Source of the DNA: CAWIMX01 sp963837345
GTDB taxonomy: Bacteria > Acidobacteriota > Vicinamibacteria > Vicinamibacterales > CAVVIG01
DNA: 64,000 nt
Assembly: GCA_963837345.1 (NCBI GenBank)
Contig: CAWIMX010000002.1
Coordinates: 186,001 to 250,000 of the forward strand
Direction of reading: 5' to 3'
Positions within the stretch are counted from its first letter, which is position 1. Each line of letters opens with the position of its first letter. The notes beneath the pieces were generated by a model. It worked only from the letters and a program-made list of their open reading frames with translations. It searched no databases and had not been told where the DNA came from. A program made the translations under genes and the position numbers. Positions 21,081 through 33,165 of this stretch are shown in pieces.

Positions 21081-21713
21081 TCAGTGGGCGATGCTCGGCA
21101 TGCCGGGCGTGCGCGACATCAGCACCTTCATCTCGAGGAGCTCGACGAGCGACTCCGCGCGTCGGAGCAGGCAGTCGCGCTCGAGGATCGCCTGCTTCTC
21201 GATCGGCTCGAGGTCCAGGTACTGGGCGAGCGCGTGCACGAGGTCTTCGTCCGCCATCGACGCCGTGAGCTTCGGGTCGTTTCCCGTTCGCTCGACGATG
21301 GGCGCCAGCAGCCGCTCGAGCCGGACGCGGTGCTGGCGAATGAGCTCCCGTTCCTCTCCGGCCGGCTCGCACTCCACCAGACGCTCGACGTTGGCGCGGC
21401 GGTAGGTCAAGCCCTGGTCTTCGGACACGATCCGGAACCGCTCGAGTCCGCGCAGGACGATGTTGTAGCGGCCGTCGTGCAGCCGTTCCATATGGGTAAT
21501 GACGCCGCTGCAGCCGACGGGATAGACCGACGGCCGGCCCTCGTATTCCGCCTCCCAGCCCGGCCGGAGCAGCACCATGCCGATCAACCGGTCGCTCGCC
21601 GCGGCATCGGCGATCATGTCGCGGTACCGCGGCTCGAAAATGTGCAGCGGCAGGAACACGTTCGGAAAGAGCACGACGTTCGGCAGCGGAAAGATGGGAA
21701 GGAGATCCTGCAC
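21081..21713 (-). CDS. Stand-alone Lon N-terminal (LON substrate-binding) domain protein
   Basis: The 210-residue protein is a Lon N-terminal domain without ATPase or protease: DLLPIFPLPNVVLFPNVFLP, LHIFEPRYRDMI and VGCSGVITHMERLHDGRYNI. The C-terminal part is helical. Such proteins probably bind unfolded or specific protein segments. GTG 21713 gives the usual N terminus; TTG 21728, which overlaps the VWA stop as TTGA, is an alternative. It follows the MoxR and VWA genes, which suggests it works with them. Confidence 0.83.
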   Translation of the reverse strand: MQDLLPIFPLPNVVLFPNVFLPLHIFEPRYRDMIADAAASDRLIGMVLLRPGWEAEYEGRPSVYPVGCSGVITHMERLHDGRYNIVLRGLERFRIVSEDQGLTYRRANVERLVECEPAGEERELIRQHRVRLERLLAPIVERTGNDPKLTASMADEDLVHALAQYLDLEPIEKQAILERDCLLRRAESLVELLEMKVLMSRTPGMPSIAH

Positions 21714-21724
21714 CCGGCACCCGT

Positions 21725-23032
21725 TCAATGAATCGTCTTGGTCTTCTTGTCCATGTAGTCCATGAGCACGTACTGCCCGAGGGTGTACGGCGTCGTGAAG
21801 TACGCCTTGCCCTTGCAGATGTCGGCCACGCGCCGGACGAAGCTCACGAGGTCGTAGTCGCGCGCCAGCATGAACGTGTTGATCATGATCCCGCTCTTGC
21901 GGCAGGCCGCGACCTCGGCGCACGTTTCAGCCACGATGAACGGATCCAGCCCGAACGCGTTCTTGTAGATGCGGCCGTCGGGCTGCGTCAGGGCCGACGG
22001 TTTGCCGTCGGTGATCATGATGATCTGGCGCATGTCCTTGCCCTGCCGATCGAGGATGCGCCGCGCCAGGCGGAGCCCTTCACGCGTGTTCGTGTAGTAG
22101 GGGCCGACGCGGACGCGTCCGAGCTCGGCCAGCGGGATCTCCTCGGCCGAGTCGTGGAACAGGACGACCTTCAGCGCATCGCCGGGATATTGCGTCTTGA
22201 TCAGCTGCGCGAGCGCAAGCGCCACGCGTTTGGCCGGCGTGAATCGATCCTCGCCGTAGAGGATCATGCTGTGGCTGCAGTCGAGCATGAGGACCGTGGC
22301 GCAGGAACTCTGGTACTCGCCCTGGACGACCATCAGATCGTCGTGCGTCACTTCGAGTCGTCGCCTGCCGGACAGCCCGCCACGGCCCGGCGCCGGCTGT
22401 CCGCGCCCGATCGCCTCGTGCCTGGCGCGGGCCTCGCGCTGCGCCGCGTTCAGGAGGGTGCTCGCCGGATCGAGGTTCAACGTGTCGCCGAACGCGTAGG
22501 GCTTGGGCGCGCCGGTGGTCTCGATGCCCGTGGCCTGCTCGCGCGTGTCGTGGCGGCCGAAGCTGCTCTTGCCGAGCGAGCCGAGCAGATCGCGCAGCGC
22601 CCGGTATCCGAGAAAGTCGAGCGCCTTGTCGGTGACTTCGAAGGTGACGGGCGGTTGCGCATCGCCCCGGCCGCCGCGGCCCCGCCGCTGGCGTTCGGCG
22701 TCGAGATCGGGAGGCGTCGTGATGTAGCCTTCGGCGCCCATCTGTTCGATGATCTTCTGGATCAATTCTTCCAGCTGCGAGCGGGCGTCCGACTGGTCGG
22801 CGTCCGCAGGGTCGCCCAGCAGACGCTCCAGCGTCTCTTCGGGCAGGAGCCCGCCGTTGAAGAGCGCGTCCAGGATCGCGTCGTGCAGCGCCTGCATCGT
22901 CCGATCGTCGTCGTCGCCGTACGGGTTGCCGAAGCCGCTCGACAGCAGCAGGTCGGAGAGCTTCGACACCAGATCCGCCAGATCCAGCTCGTCGAGATCG
23001 TCGCCGGTGTACTTCGTGTAGCGATACTTCAC
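21725..23032 (-). CDS. VWA-domain protein partnered with the MoxR ATPase
   Basis: The 435-residue cytoplasmic protein has an acidic, helical N-terminal half (GDDLDELDLADLVSKLSDLL). A von Willebrand factor A domain follows with the MIDAS motif MLDCSHSM near residue 255, GEDRFTPAKRVALAL and IIMITDGKPSA. There is no signal peptide. MoxR-VWA pairs resemble metal-chelatase assemblies that remodel target proteins. GTG 23032 was chosen by position just after the MoxR stop (10 bp gap). Confidence 0.83.
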   Translation of the reverse strand: MKYRYTKYTGDDLDELDLADLVSKLSDLLLSSGFGNPYGDDDDRTMQALHDAILDALFNGGLLPEETLERLLGDPADADQSDARSQLEELIQKIIEQMGAEGYITTPPDLDAERQRRGRGGRGDAQPPVTFEVTDKALDFLGYRALRDLLGSLGKSSFGRHDTREQATGIETTGAPKPYAFGDTLNLDPASTLLNAAQREARARHEAIGRGQPAPGRGGLSGRRRLEVTHDDLMVVQGEYQSSCATVLMLDCSHSMILYGEDRFTPAKRVALALAQLIKTQYPGDALKVVLFHDSAEEIPLAELGRVRVGPYYTNTREGLRLARRILDRQGKDMRQIIMITDGKPSALTQPDGRIYKNAFGLDPFIVAETCAEVAACRKSGIMINTFMLARDYDLVSFVRRVADICKGKAYFTTPYTLGQYVLMDYMDKKTKTIH

Positions 23033-23042
23033 CAGGCTGCCG

Positions 23043-24539
23043 TCAGTTGTAGTACTTCTTCTTCCCGCCCATGCCCGGCATCCGCACTTCCTCGTCGAGC
23101 AACGATTCGTCGCGGCGGACGCGGCGCGGCGCGGCCTCGGCTGCGGAGTAGCCCCGGTCGTCGCTCCGGCTGATCTTCTTCTGCGCGTACAGACCCTCGA
23201 GGACGAAATCGATGGCCGACGCCACCCACGGCGTGGGCGCCGCCGGCGGAAGGCCCGCGCGCTCGCTGAGCTCGCGGAGGCCCTGGACGCCACGCGTCTC
23301 GGCGACGACCTGACTGGCGGGCGTGGCGTCGCTCAACGGCAGCACACCGCCCAGGTCGAACCACTCGACGACCCCCTTGGTGTCGGCGCCCTCGAACATG
23401 CCCGTGAACACGGATCCGACGGCGGCTCGAATCAGATCGCGAGCGACCTGTTCGGCGCCGCGCAGCTCGCCCTCGTACTCGAGCTCGAACTTGCCCGTGA
23501 TCGACGGCAGGGCGGCATAGAGATCGGTGACGCGCGGCACGACCAGCGCCTCGCCGTTCTGGAGCGCGCGCCGCTCGGCGTTGGAGACGACGAGCTCGAG
23601 CGTCGTAATGGGCAGGCGCTGACTGACGCCCGACCGCTTGTCGATCTTCCGATCGGTGCGAGCCTGAAAGGCCACCTCTTCGACGACTTCGCGCACGAAG
23701 GCGGGAATCTCCACTTCGAGCCCGCCGGCCCGCGCGGTCCACGCCTCCTGCTCGGTGATCGTCATCGCGTTCTGACGCGTCTGCGGGTAGTGCGTGCGGA
23801 TTTCCGATCCGATCCGATCCTTGAGCGGCGTGATGATCTTGCCGCGCGCCGTATAGTCTTCCGGGTTCGCCGTGAAGACGAGCATGACGTCGAGCTTCAG
23901 GCGGACGGGGTAGCCCTTGATCTGGACGTCGCCCTCCTGAAGGATGTTGAAGAGACCCACCTGAATCTTGCCGGCGAGGTCGGGCAGCTCGTTGACCGCG
24001 AAGATTCCCCGGTTCGCCCGCGGCAGCAGGCCGTAGTGCATCGTGAGCTCGTCGGCGAGGTTGAGGCCGGCCTGGGCCGCCTTGATGGGATCGATGTCGC
24101 CCACCATGTCCGCGATCGTCACGTCCGGCGTGGCCAGCTTCTCGACGTAGCGGGCTTCGCGCGGCAGCCAGCCGATCGCCAGGGCGTCGCCTTCCTCCGC
24201 GATGCGGGCGCGGCACGACGCACAGAGCGGCGCCAGGGGATCGTCGTGGATCTCGCAGCCGGGGACGACCGGGATCACCGGATCCAGCAGGTCGACGAGG
24301 CCTCGCAGGATGCGGCTCTTGGCCTGGCCCCTGAGACCCAGCAGGATGAAATTGTGGCGCGACAGGATCGCGTTCACCAGCTGCGGAATGACCGTTTCGT
24401 CGTAGCCGACGATGCCGGGAAAGAGTCGTTCGCCGGTCCGCAGCTTCTGAACGAGATTGTCCCGGATTTCCTGTTTCACGGGGCGGGACGTCCGGCCGGA
24501 TCGACCGAGCTCGCCTAAGGTTGCAAAAGGGCCCGTCAT
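23043..24539 (-). CDS. MoxR/magnesium-chelatase-like AAA+ ATPase
   Basis: The 498-residue protein is an AAA+ ATPase of the MoxR/ChlI kind. It shows FPGIVGYDETVIPQLVNAIL, the Walker A-like LLGLRGQAKSRILRGL (GxxGxxKS), the Walker B region NRGIFAVNELPDL, and the sensor ITPLKDRIGSEIRTHYP. A Cys pair in APLCASCRARI near residue 110 could bind a metal. It is first in a minus-strand operon with the VWA and LonN genes. TAGAAT lies 7 nt before the ATG. The client protein is unknown. Confidence 0.85.
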   Translation of the reverse strand: MTGPFATLGELGRSGRTSRPVKQEIRDNLVQKLRTGERLFPGIVGYDETVIPQLVNAILSRHNFILLGLRGQAKSRILRGLVDLLDPVIPVVPGCEIHDDPLAPLCASCRARIAEEGDALAIGWLPREARYVEKLATPDVTIADMVGDIDPIKAAQAGLNLADELTMHYGLLPRANRGIFAVNELPDLAGKIQVGLFNILQEGDVQIKGYPVRLKLDVMLVFTANPEDYTARGKIITPLKDRIGSEIRTHYPQTRQNAMTITEQEAWTARAGGLEVEIPAFVREVVEEVAFQARTDRKIDKRSGVSQRLPITTLELVVSNAERRALQNGEALVVPRVTDLYAALPSITGKFELEYEGELRGAEQVARDLIRAAVGSVFTGMFEGADTKGVVEWFDLGGVLPLSDATPASQVVAETRGVQGLRELSERAGLPPAAPTPWVASAIDFVLEGLYAQKKISRSDDRGYSAAEAAPRRVRRDESLLDEEVRMPGMGGKKKYYN

Positions 24540-24546
24540 GAATTCG

Positions 24547-24552
24547 ATTCTA
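24547..24552 (-). promoter_or_regulatory. -10-like hexamer for the MoxR operon
   Basis: On the minus strand TAGAAT lies 7 nt before the MoxR ATG, which suggests an almost leaderless transcript. Confidence 0.45.
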
Positions 24553-24562
24553 TCAGTAACGG

Positions 24563-24568
24563 TAGACT
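24563..24568 (+). promoter_or_regulatory. -10-like hexamer for the GDPD gene
   Basis: TAGACT lies 7 nt before GTG 24576. It is divergent from the MoxR promoter, with only 10 bp between the two hexamers. Confidence 0.35.
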
Positions 24569-24575
24569 ACGGCCG

Positions 24576-25415
24576 GTGCCCCGGCCTCCCTTTTTCGATG
24601 TCGCGCGGCCGCTCGCGTTCGCGCACCGCGGCGGCGGCGGCGTACGGCCCGAGAACACCCTGGCCGCGTTCGACCACGGCATGGCGTGCGGCGCCGACGG
24701 TCTCGAGCTCGATGTCCACTTGTCGCGCGACGGCGTCCCCGTCGTGCATCACGATGCCACCCTCGATCGAACGACCAGCCTCAAGGGTCCTGTCGCTGCG
24801 AGAACGGCAGATGAGCTCGCCTCAGCCGATGCCGGCTACTGGTTCAAACACGGCACCGACTTTCCGTTCCGCGGTCAGGGCCTGGCCGTGCCGCGTCTCG
24901 CCGAGGTGCTCCGCCGGTACCGCGATGCCCGCGTCATCATCGAAATGAAAGCCGATCGAGAGGCGTTGGCCCGCGCCGTGGTCGACGAGGTGCGCCGTTC
25001 GGGCGCGGTGGATCGCGTCTGCCTGGGCGCCTTCACCCGGCGGGTGCTGCGCGCGGTCCGTTCCATCGAGCCGGCCATCGCGACGAGCGCCTGGCGCGAG
25101 GAGGTGCGCTGGGCTCTCTACGCCTCGTGGTTCGGACTGACGGTGCGCCGGCCGGCCTACGACGGGTTTCAGGTGCCGGAATGGTCGGGCCGCACGCGCG
25201 TCGTCTCGCCACGCTTCGTGGCAGCCGTGCACCGGGCCGGGCTCGCCGTGCAGGTGTGGACCGTGGACGATGAAGCCGACGCCCGACGCCTGCTGGCCTG
25301 GGACGTCGACGCGCTGATTACCGACCGACCCGACGTGATCGTTCCGATCGTGAAGGCCGCCGCGCGCGGCGCCGATCGTCGAGGGCCTCCCGGCTTCCCT
25401 ACGGCGACAGCGTGA
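24576..25415 (+). CDS. Glycerophosphodiester phosphodiesterase
   Basis: The 279-residue protein is a GDPD TIM-barrel enzyme that hydrolyses glycerophosphodiesters to glycerol-3-phosphate and an alcohol. It has the catalytic AFAHRGGGG, RPENTLAAF, LELDVHLSRDGVPVVHHD (metal and catalytic residues) and VIIEMKAD. The C-terminal VQVWTVDDEADARRLL and DALITDRPD complete the barrel. No signal peptide is seen, so it is probably cytoplasmic. It overlaps the convergent tonB-type gene by 17 bp. Confidence 0.92.
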   Translation: MPRPPFFDVARPLAFAHRGGGGVRPENTLAAFDHGMACGADGLELDVHLSRDGVPVVHHDATLDRTTSLKGPVAARTADELASADAGYWFKHGTDFPFRGQGLAVPRLAEVLRRYRDARVIIEMKADREALARAVVDEVRRSGAVDRVCLGAFTRRVLRAVRSIEPAIATSAWREEVRWALYASWFGLTVRRPAYDGFQVPEWSGRTRVVSPRFVAAVHRAGLAVQVWTVDDEADARRLLAWDVDALITDRPDVIVPIVKAAARGADRRGPPGFPTATA

Positions 25416-26136
25416 AGCGCACCGTCACCGTCATCGAGATCGCAATCGGCACGCCGTTCAGCCGCGCCGGCTCGTACTGCCAGCCCGTGATGGCGTCCAC
25501 CGCCGCCTGGTCGAGCAGGGGAACGGATCGCAGCACCCGGGCCGAGGCGACCCGCCCGGTTTCGTCGATCACCACGTCGAGGATCACGGTGCCTTCCACG
25601 CGGGCCGTTCGGGCGATGGAGGGATACGCCGGCGGCGGATTCGACAGCGGAACCGGCGCCGCCACGCCCTGATGCAGCCGGATCGGGCCTGCCGCCGGCA
25701 CAGCGGGCCGGACGGGCGGCGCGAGCGTGTCGGCCAGGTCGGCGAGCGGCCGGGCGGGGACTCCTTCGACGCCGGGCCCCGACCGCGTCGCGTCGGCGGC
25801 CGTCTCCGGGCGGACGCCGACGGGGACGTCGACCGGCGCGGCCGACCGCGGCATGGTGAGGCTTTCGATCTTCGGGGCGGCCGGCGCGTGCGAGCTCGGC
25901 GTCGCCATCGAACGGCGCACGCGGGGAAGCGGAATGTCGGCCGTGCGGACCAGCCGGACCGCCGCCGCGGCGGGCCGCCGCGGCGCGGGCAGCGTCCCTT
26001 GCGCCAACAGTTGGGCCATGCAGACCACGGTGAGCACCGTCGCGTGGCCGATCACCGAGATCAAGACAACGATCCGCGTGAACACGAGTCGGGCAGGACG
26101 ACGGTGCAGCGCCTCGTCGAACAGATCGTGCGGCAT
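25399..26136 (-). CDS. tonB: TonB-family energy transducer
   Basis: The 245-residue protein has an N-terminal membrane anchor (IVVLISVIGHATVLTVVCMAQ), a Pro/Ala-rich periplasmic spacer and a C-terminal TonB domain. The domain is marked by PPAYPSIARTARVEGTVIL, DETGRVASARVL and AVDAITGWQYEPARLNG. It would pass proton-motive-force energy to outer-membrane receptors such as the one at 53853-56450. GGAGGG precedes the ATG. No exbB or exbD is next to it. Confidence 0.88.
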   Translation of the reverse strand: MPHDLFDEALHRRPARLVFTRIVVLISVIGHATVLTVVCMAQLLAQGTLPAPRRPAAAAVRLVRTADIPLPRVRRSMATPSSHAPAAPKIESLTMPRSAAPVDVPVGVRPETAADATRSGPGVEGVPARPLADLADTLAPPVRPAVPAAGPIRLHQGVAAPVPLSNPPPAYPSIARTARVEGTVILDVVIDETGRVASARVLRSVPLLDQAAVDAITGWQYEPARLNGVPIAISMTVTVRFTLSP

Positions 26137-26226
26137 GAGCCCTCCGATCGCACCTGGTTGGACACCAGGGTGTGTGGGAAGTTCCGGACCGCCGAGCCGC
26201 GTCCGGCTGCGCGTGCAGCCGTGCAG

Positions 26227-26910
26227 CTAGCGCGCCCGCCGCGCGAGGCGGAACACTTCGTCGAGCATCGGCGCCGTGAGCCGGCCGGTGTGCGTGTTCT
26301 GGCGGCTCGGATGGTAGCAGCCGATGAGCGTCGGCCCGTCGGCAAAGGTCGTGACCGCCGCGTGACCAAAGGGCGGCCTGGGTGCGACCGCCACGCCGTG
26401 GCGCGCGAGCATCCGCACCGACGCGTCGAACGCGATCCGGCCGAGCGCGACAATGGCCGTGACGCGCGGCAGCGCATCGAACTCGGCATCGAGATGCCCC
26501 TGACAGTTCGTGATCTCGGTGTGCATCGGCTTGTTGCCGGGCGGCGCACAGCGGACGGCCATGACGATGAACGCGTCTGTCAGCGCGAGGCCATCGTCGG
26601 CGCGCTCGGACGTCGCGTGGTTCGCGAAGCCGGTCCGGTGGAGCGCGGCCATCAGAAAGTCGCCCGACCCGCCGCGGCCGTCGCCGGTGAACACGCGGCC
26701 GGTCCGGTTGGCGCCGTGCGCCGCCGGCGCGAGGCCGACGATGAGGACCCGGGCCCGCGGATCGCCGAAGCCCGGTACGGGTTTGCCCCAGTACGCGTCG
26801 TGCCGATAGGCGCGCCGCTTGTCACGCGCCACCCGGGTGCAGTACGCCCGCAGCCGCGGGCACCGCTCGCACGCGATGATGGCTTTGCGCGCGGTTACCA
26901 GACGCGACAT
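26227..26910 (-). CDS. Uracil-DNA glycosylase, family 4/5 (Fe-S) type
   Basis: The 227-residue protein removes uracil from DNA. It has the Fe-S-linked CERCPRLRAYC near residue 15, the glycosylase motif LIVGLAPAAHGANRTGR, and VMAVRCAPPGNKP, then ALGRIAFDA and the C-terminal GCYHPSRQNTHTG. The GLAPA motif (rather than GEAPG) fits family 5 (UdgB). It overlaps the end of the upstream M13 peptidase gene by 16 bp, so the two may be cotranscribed. Confidence 0.9.
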   Translation of the reverse strand: MSRLVTARKAIIACERCPRLRAYCTRVARDKRRAYRHDAYWGKPVPGFGDPRARVLIVGLAPAAHGANRTGRVFTGDGRGGSGDFLMAALHRTGFANHATSERADDGLALTDAFIVMAVRCAPPGNKPMHTEITNCQGHLDAEFDALPRVTAIVALGRIAFDASVRMLARHGVAVAPRPPFGHAAVTTFADGPTLIGCYHPSRQNTHTGRLTAPMLDEVFRLARRAR

Positions 26911-28937
26911 GCGTTCTGTCGCACCATCGGCGCGTCGGCGCGGCACGAGAACGCCTTCTGAAACTCCGGCATGTTCGACACGACGCCGTTCACGCGGTAC
27001 CGGCCCGGCGAGTGCGGATTGGTCTGCGCCTGGAGGCGATCGTACTCGGGCGTGCGGTTCTCGCACCAGATCTGCGCAAATCCGAGGAAGAAGCGCTGCT
27101 CGGGCGAGAAGCCGTCGAGCGTGGCCGGAGCGTTCGCGCCGGGGCCGGCCAGATAGGCCAGCAGCGCCAGGCGCACGCCGCCGTTGTCGGCCGTGTTCTC
27201 GCCGAGCGTCAGCCGGCCGTTCAGGTGCGTGTCCCGGTCCACCGTGAACCCGTCGTATTCGTCGGCGATGCAGCTCGCGCGCTGCTCGAACGCCTTGCCA
27301 TCGGCGTCGGTCCACCAGTCGCGCAGGTTGCCTTGCGGGTCGTACTGGCGCCCCTGGTCGTCGAAGCCGTGCGTCAGTTCGTGGCCGATCACCGCCCCAG
27401 CGCCGCCGTAGTTGACCGCGGGATCGCGCTCCGACTGATAGAACGGGGGCTGCAGAATGCCGGCGGGGAAGTTGATGTTGTTGCGGTCGGGGCTGTAGTA
27501 CGCGTTCACCGTCGGCGGCGTCATGCTCCATTCGGTGCGATCCACCGGCCGGTCGATCTTCGCCATGTCGCGCCGCCACTCGAACGTGTTCGCCTGCTGG
27601 CGGTTGGCGAGCGCGGTGGCGGCGCCCACCGTCATCGCGTCGTAGCGGCGCCACGAATCGGGATAGCCGATGCGATCCACGACGGCGTCCAGCTTGACCT
27701 TGGCGGCGCGCTTGGTTTCGGCGCTCATCCAGTCGGCGCGCTCGATGTCGGTGGCCATCGCGCTCTTGATGTCCTGCACCATCCCCAGCATGTCGGCCTT
27801 CGACTGCGGGCCGAAGGCCTCGGCCACGAATGCCTGCCCGAGGGCCTCGCCCAGGAAGGCGTCGGTCTGGGAGACGCAGCGGCGCCATCGCGGCAGCTGC
27901 GCCTGCTGGCCGGCAAGCGTCCGGCCGAAGAAGTCGAAGTTCTCGTCGTCGAACGCCGACGGCAGCATGCTCGCGGACGCGGTCACGAGCCGCCATCGCA
28001 GGTAGGTCTTGAGCTCCGCGAGCGGGGAGCGGGAGACGAGCGCGTCGGCGGTCTTCAGGAACTCCGGCGCGTCCACGTTGAGCGACGCGAAGGCCGGCGC
28101 GCCAGCCGCCTGCCGGTAGCGCGTCCAGTCGAAATGCGGCGTCAGCGCCTGCAGCGCATCGAAGGCCATCGGATGATCGGTGGTGGCCGGGTCGCGGCGC
28201 GCGACCCGCCCTTCGGACGCCTCGGCGAGCGCCGTCTCGAACGCCAGGACGGCCCCTGCGTCGGTGGCAGCCGCGGCGGGGGCCTCCCCGAGCAGCTGGA
28301 GCATCCGGTCGACGTGCGACACGTACTTGGCGCGGAGCGCGACGGACGCATCGTCGGTCTTCGTGTAGTAGTCGCGATCGGGCAGGCCGAGGCCGCCCTG
28401 ATCCACGTCGGCGATCTCATGCGTCGCGTCGTGCGCGTCGGTGGCGGCGCCGAAGCGGAACAGCGCGTTCACGCCGATCGCGTGCAGGGTGGCGAGGAGC
28501 GCGGGCAGCTCGTCGAGCCGCCCGAGGGCGCCGATGCGCGTCAGCTCGGCGTCGAGCGGGGCGATGCCGCGCGACTCGATGGTCGTCGTGTCGAGGCAGG
28601 CGGCGTAGAAGTCGCGGGCCTTGCGCTCGTCGCCGGAGCCGCCGGGAGTTTCGAGAATACGGCGCAGAATGCCGAAATTGCGCTCCTGCAGCTCGTCGAA
28701 CCGTCCCCAGCGCTGGCGATCCGCCGGCACCGGATTCGCCTGGGCCCACGCGCCGCAGGCGAACGTGTAGAAGTCGGTGCATGGATTCGTCGTGCGATCG
28801 ATGGCGGCCAGGTCGAGGCCCGAGGCCGAGCGTGGCGGGGCGCTCGCCGATTGCGCAGCGGCCATGGCCGCGGCGAGCGGGAGAGCGACGAAAATGAAGG
28901 CCGCGAGTTGCCGCCGCACGGGTTCCCGTTTCATCAT
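26895..28937 (-). CDS. Secreted M13-family metalloendopeptidase (neprilysin-like)
   Basis: The 680-residue protein has a signal peptide (FIFVALPLAAAMAAAQS) and a full M13 peptidase. It starts with NPCTDFYTFACGAW, a typical family opening. The zinc site is GAVIGHELTHGFDDQG (HExxH), with the third ligand in LGENTADNGG. The substrate-binding NAYYSPDRNNINFPAGILQPPF precedes it. The C-terminal FSCRADAPMVR and CRVW ends match the family. It cleaves oligopeptides outside the cytoplasm. The promoter region is shared with aceE, which is divergent. Confidence 0.95.
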   Translation of the reverse strand: MMKREPVRRQLAAFIFVALPLAAAMAAAQSASAPPRSASGLDLAAIDRTTNPCTDFYTFACGAWAQANPVPADRQRWGRFDELQERNFGILRRILETPGGSGDERKARDFYAACLDTTTIESRGIAPLDAELTRIGALGRLDELPALLATLHAIGVNALFRFGAATDAHDATHEIADVDQGGLGLPDRDYYTKTDDASVALRAKYVSHVDRMLQLLGEAPAAAATDAGAVLAFETALAEASEGRVARRDPATTDHPMAFDALQALTPHFDWTRYRQAAGAPAFASLNVDAPEFLKTADALVSRSPLAELKTYLRWRLVTASASMLPSAFDDENFDFFGRTLAGQQAQLPRWRRCVSQTDAFLGEALGQAFVAEAFGPQSKADMLGMVQDIKSAMATDIERADWMSAETKRAAKVKLDAVVDRIGYPDSWRRYDAMTVGAATALANRQQANTFEWRRDMAKIDRPVDRTEWSMTPPTVNAYYSPDRNNINFPAGILQPPFYQSERDPAVNYGGAGAVIGHELTHGFDDQGRQYDPQGNLRDWWTDADGKAFEQRASCIADEYDGFTVDRDTHLNGRLTLGENTADNGGVRLALLAYLAGPGANAPATLDGFSPEQRFFLGFAQIWCENRTPEYDRLQAQTNPHSPGRYRVNGVVSNMPEFQKAFSCRADAPMVRQNACRVW

Positions 28938-28946
28938 GGCGAAGGT

Positions 28947-28952
28947 TACAAT
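28947..28952 (+). promoter_or_regulatory. Candidate -10 element for aceE
   Basis: TACAAT lies in the 58 bp gap between the divergent M13 and aceE genes. The leader to the GTG is about 43 nt and includes AAAGGAA. Confidence 0.35.
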
Positions 28953-28995
28953 AAGGGGTTCAGTCAGCCCAGAGTAGCGAAAGGAACGCGCAGTC

Positions 28996-31673
<2,678 letters not shown>

Positions 31674-31734
31674 TCTCCTCGGGCGGCGGTCTCGCCGCCC
31701 GCCGCGGTTCCTCATCGTCGAAAGGGCGTCGTTC

Positions 31735-33066
31735 GTGAGCGACTTCAAACTTCCCGAGCTGGGCGAGAACATCGCGTCGGGTGACGTGCTGCGCGTGCTC
31801 GTCCAGGTGGGCGATACCATCGAACGAGACCAGCCGGTCCTCGAGCTCGAAACCGACAAGGCCACCATCGAGGTGCCCTCGTCGGTCGCCGGTCGCGTCA
31901 CCGGCGTCAGCGTGAAGGCGGGCGACAAGGTCAAGGTGGGCCAGACCATCCTGTCGGTGGCGGGGGAGGCTGCCGCGACCACGCCAGCGGCCGTGGCGCC
32001 CGTGTCGACGCCGGCGTCCGCGGAAGCGGTGGAGCCGGCGCCGGTTCCCGCGCCGGTTCCCGAGCGGCCCCGGCCGTCGCCCGTTCCCGACAAGGTGGTC
32101 GACATCAGCCGCGGGCTGCGTCCCCCGGCGGAACCCGCGCCCGCCGACAGTCAGCCCCCGGCGCCGGCCGCGCCGTCGGTGCGGCGCATGGCGCGCGAGC
32201 TCGGACTCGACATCAACGAAGTGCCGGGCAGCGGCGCCGACGGCCGGATTTCGATCGACGACGTCAAGGCTCACGCCAAGGCCCTGATTACGTCGGCGGC
32301 GCCGCGCGCGGCGGGCTCCGGGATCGCCATCCCGGTCGAGCCCCTGCCCGACTTCAGCCGGTGGGGCGCGATCGATCCGCAGCCGATGCGCGCCGTGCGG
32401 CGGAAGACCGCCGAGCACCTCAGTTACGCCTGGGCGACGATTCCGCACGTCACGCAGCACGAAGTCGCCGACATCACGAACCTCGAGGTGCTGCGCAAGC
32501 GGCACGCGAAGGAGGCCGAGGCGGCCGGAGGGCAGCTCACGGTGACCGCGGTGGCCGTCAAGATCGCCGCCATCGCCCTGAAGCAGTTCCCGCAGTTCAA
32601 CTCGTCGATCGACGTGGCCGGCGACCGCATCGTCTACAAGAAATACGTCCACATCGGCGTGGCGGTCGACACCGACCGCGGGCTGCTCGTGCCCGTGATT
32701 CGTGACGCCGATACCAAGAACATCATCCAGATTGCCGTCGAGCTCAGTCAGCTGTCCGAGAAGGCGCGCGCGCGCAAGATCAGTCTCGAGGAGATGCAGG
32801 GCGGCTGCTTCAGCATCTCCAACCTGGGGGGCATGGGCGGCACGTATTTCACGCCCATCGTCAACGCGCCCGAAGTGGCGATCCTCGGGATCTCGCGCGG
32901 GCGGATGGCGCCGGTCTACCAGGACGGCGAGTTCGTGGCGCGCCAGATGCTGCCGCTGTCCCTGTCCTACGATCACCGTGTCATCGACGGCGCCGACGCG
33001 ATCCGCTTTCTGCGCTGGATTGTGGACGTCTTCGAGCAGCCGTTCCTGCTCGCCTTGCAAGGGTGA
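31735..33066 (+). CDS. aceF: Dihydrolipoamide acetyltransferase (E2) of pyruvate dehydrogenase
   Basis: The 443-residue E2 takes acetyl from AceE to CoA. It has one lipoyl domain (residues 1-75) with the lipoylated lysine in ELETDKATIEVPS. A Pro/Ala-rich linker follows, then a subunit-binding domain (SVRRMARELGLDINEVPGSG), and the catalytic domain ending with LSLSYDHRVIDGADAIRF (the HxxxDG motif). A single lipoyl domain is shorter than the three of E. coli. GTG 31735 is the start. It lies 61 bp after aceE and 99 bp before lpd. Confidence 0.95.
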   Translation: MSDFKLPELGENIASGDVLRVLVQVGDTIERDQPVLELETDKATIEVPSSVAGRVTGVSVKAGDKVKVGQTILSVAGEAAATTPAAVAPVSTPASAEAVEPAPVPAPVPERPRPSPVPDKVVDISRGLRPPAEPAPADSQPPAPAAPSVRRMARELGLDINEVPGSGADGRISIDDVKAHAKALITSAAPRAAGSGIAIPVEPLPDFSRWGAIDPQPMRAVRRKTAEHLSYAWATIPHVTQHEVADITNLEVLRKRHAKEAEAAGGQLTVTAVAVKIAAIALKQFPQFNSSIDVAGDRIVYKKYVHIGVAVDTDRGLLVPVIRDADTKNIIQIAVELSQLSEKARARKISLEEMQGGCFSISNLGGMGGTYFTPIVNAPEVAILGISRGRMAPVYQDGEFVARQMLPLSLSYDHRVIDGADAIRFLRWIVDVFEQPFLLALQG

Positions 33067-33165
33067 GCGACACCGTTTTCACAAGAACGCAACGGTCACC
33101 ACGGCACGCGGGGAAGGATGCCTTCGTCGCGCCGCTCGTGGCGTCGTGATGGGATGCGAGTCGCC

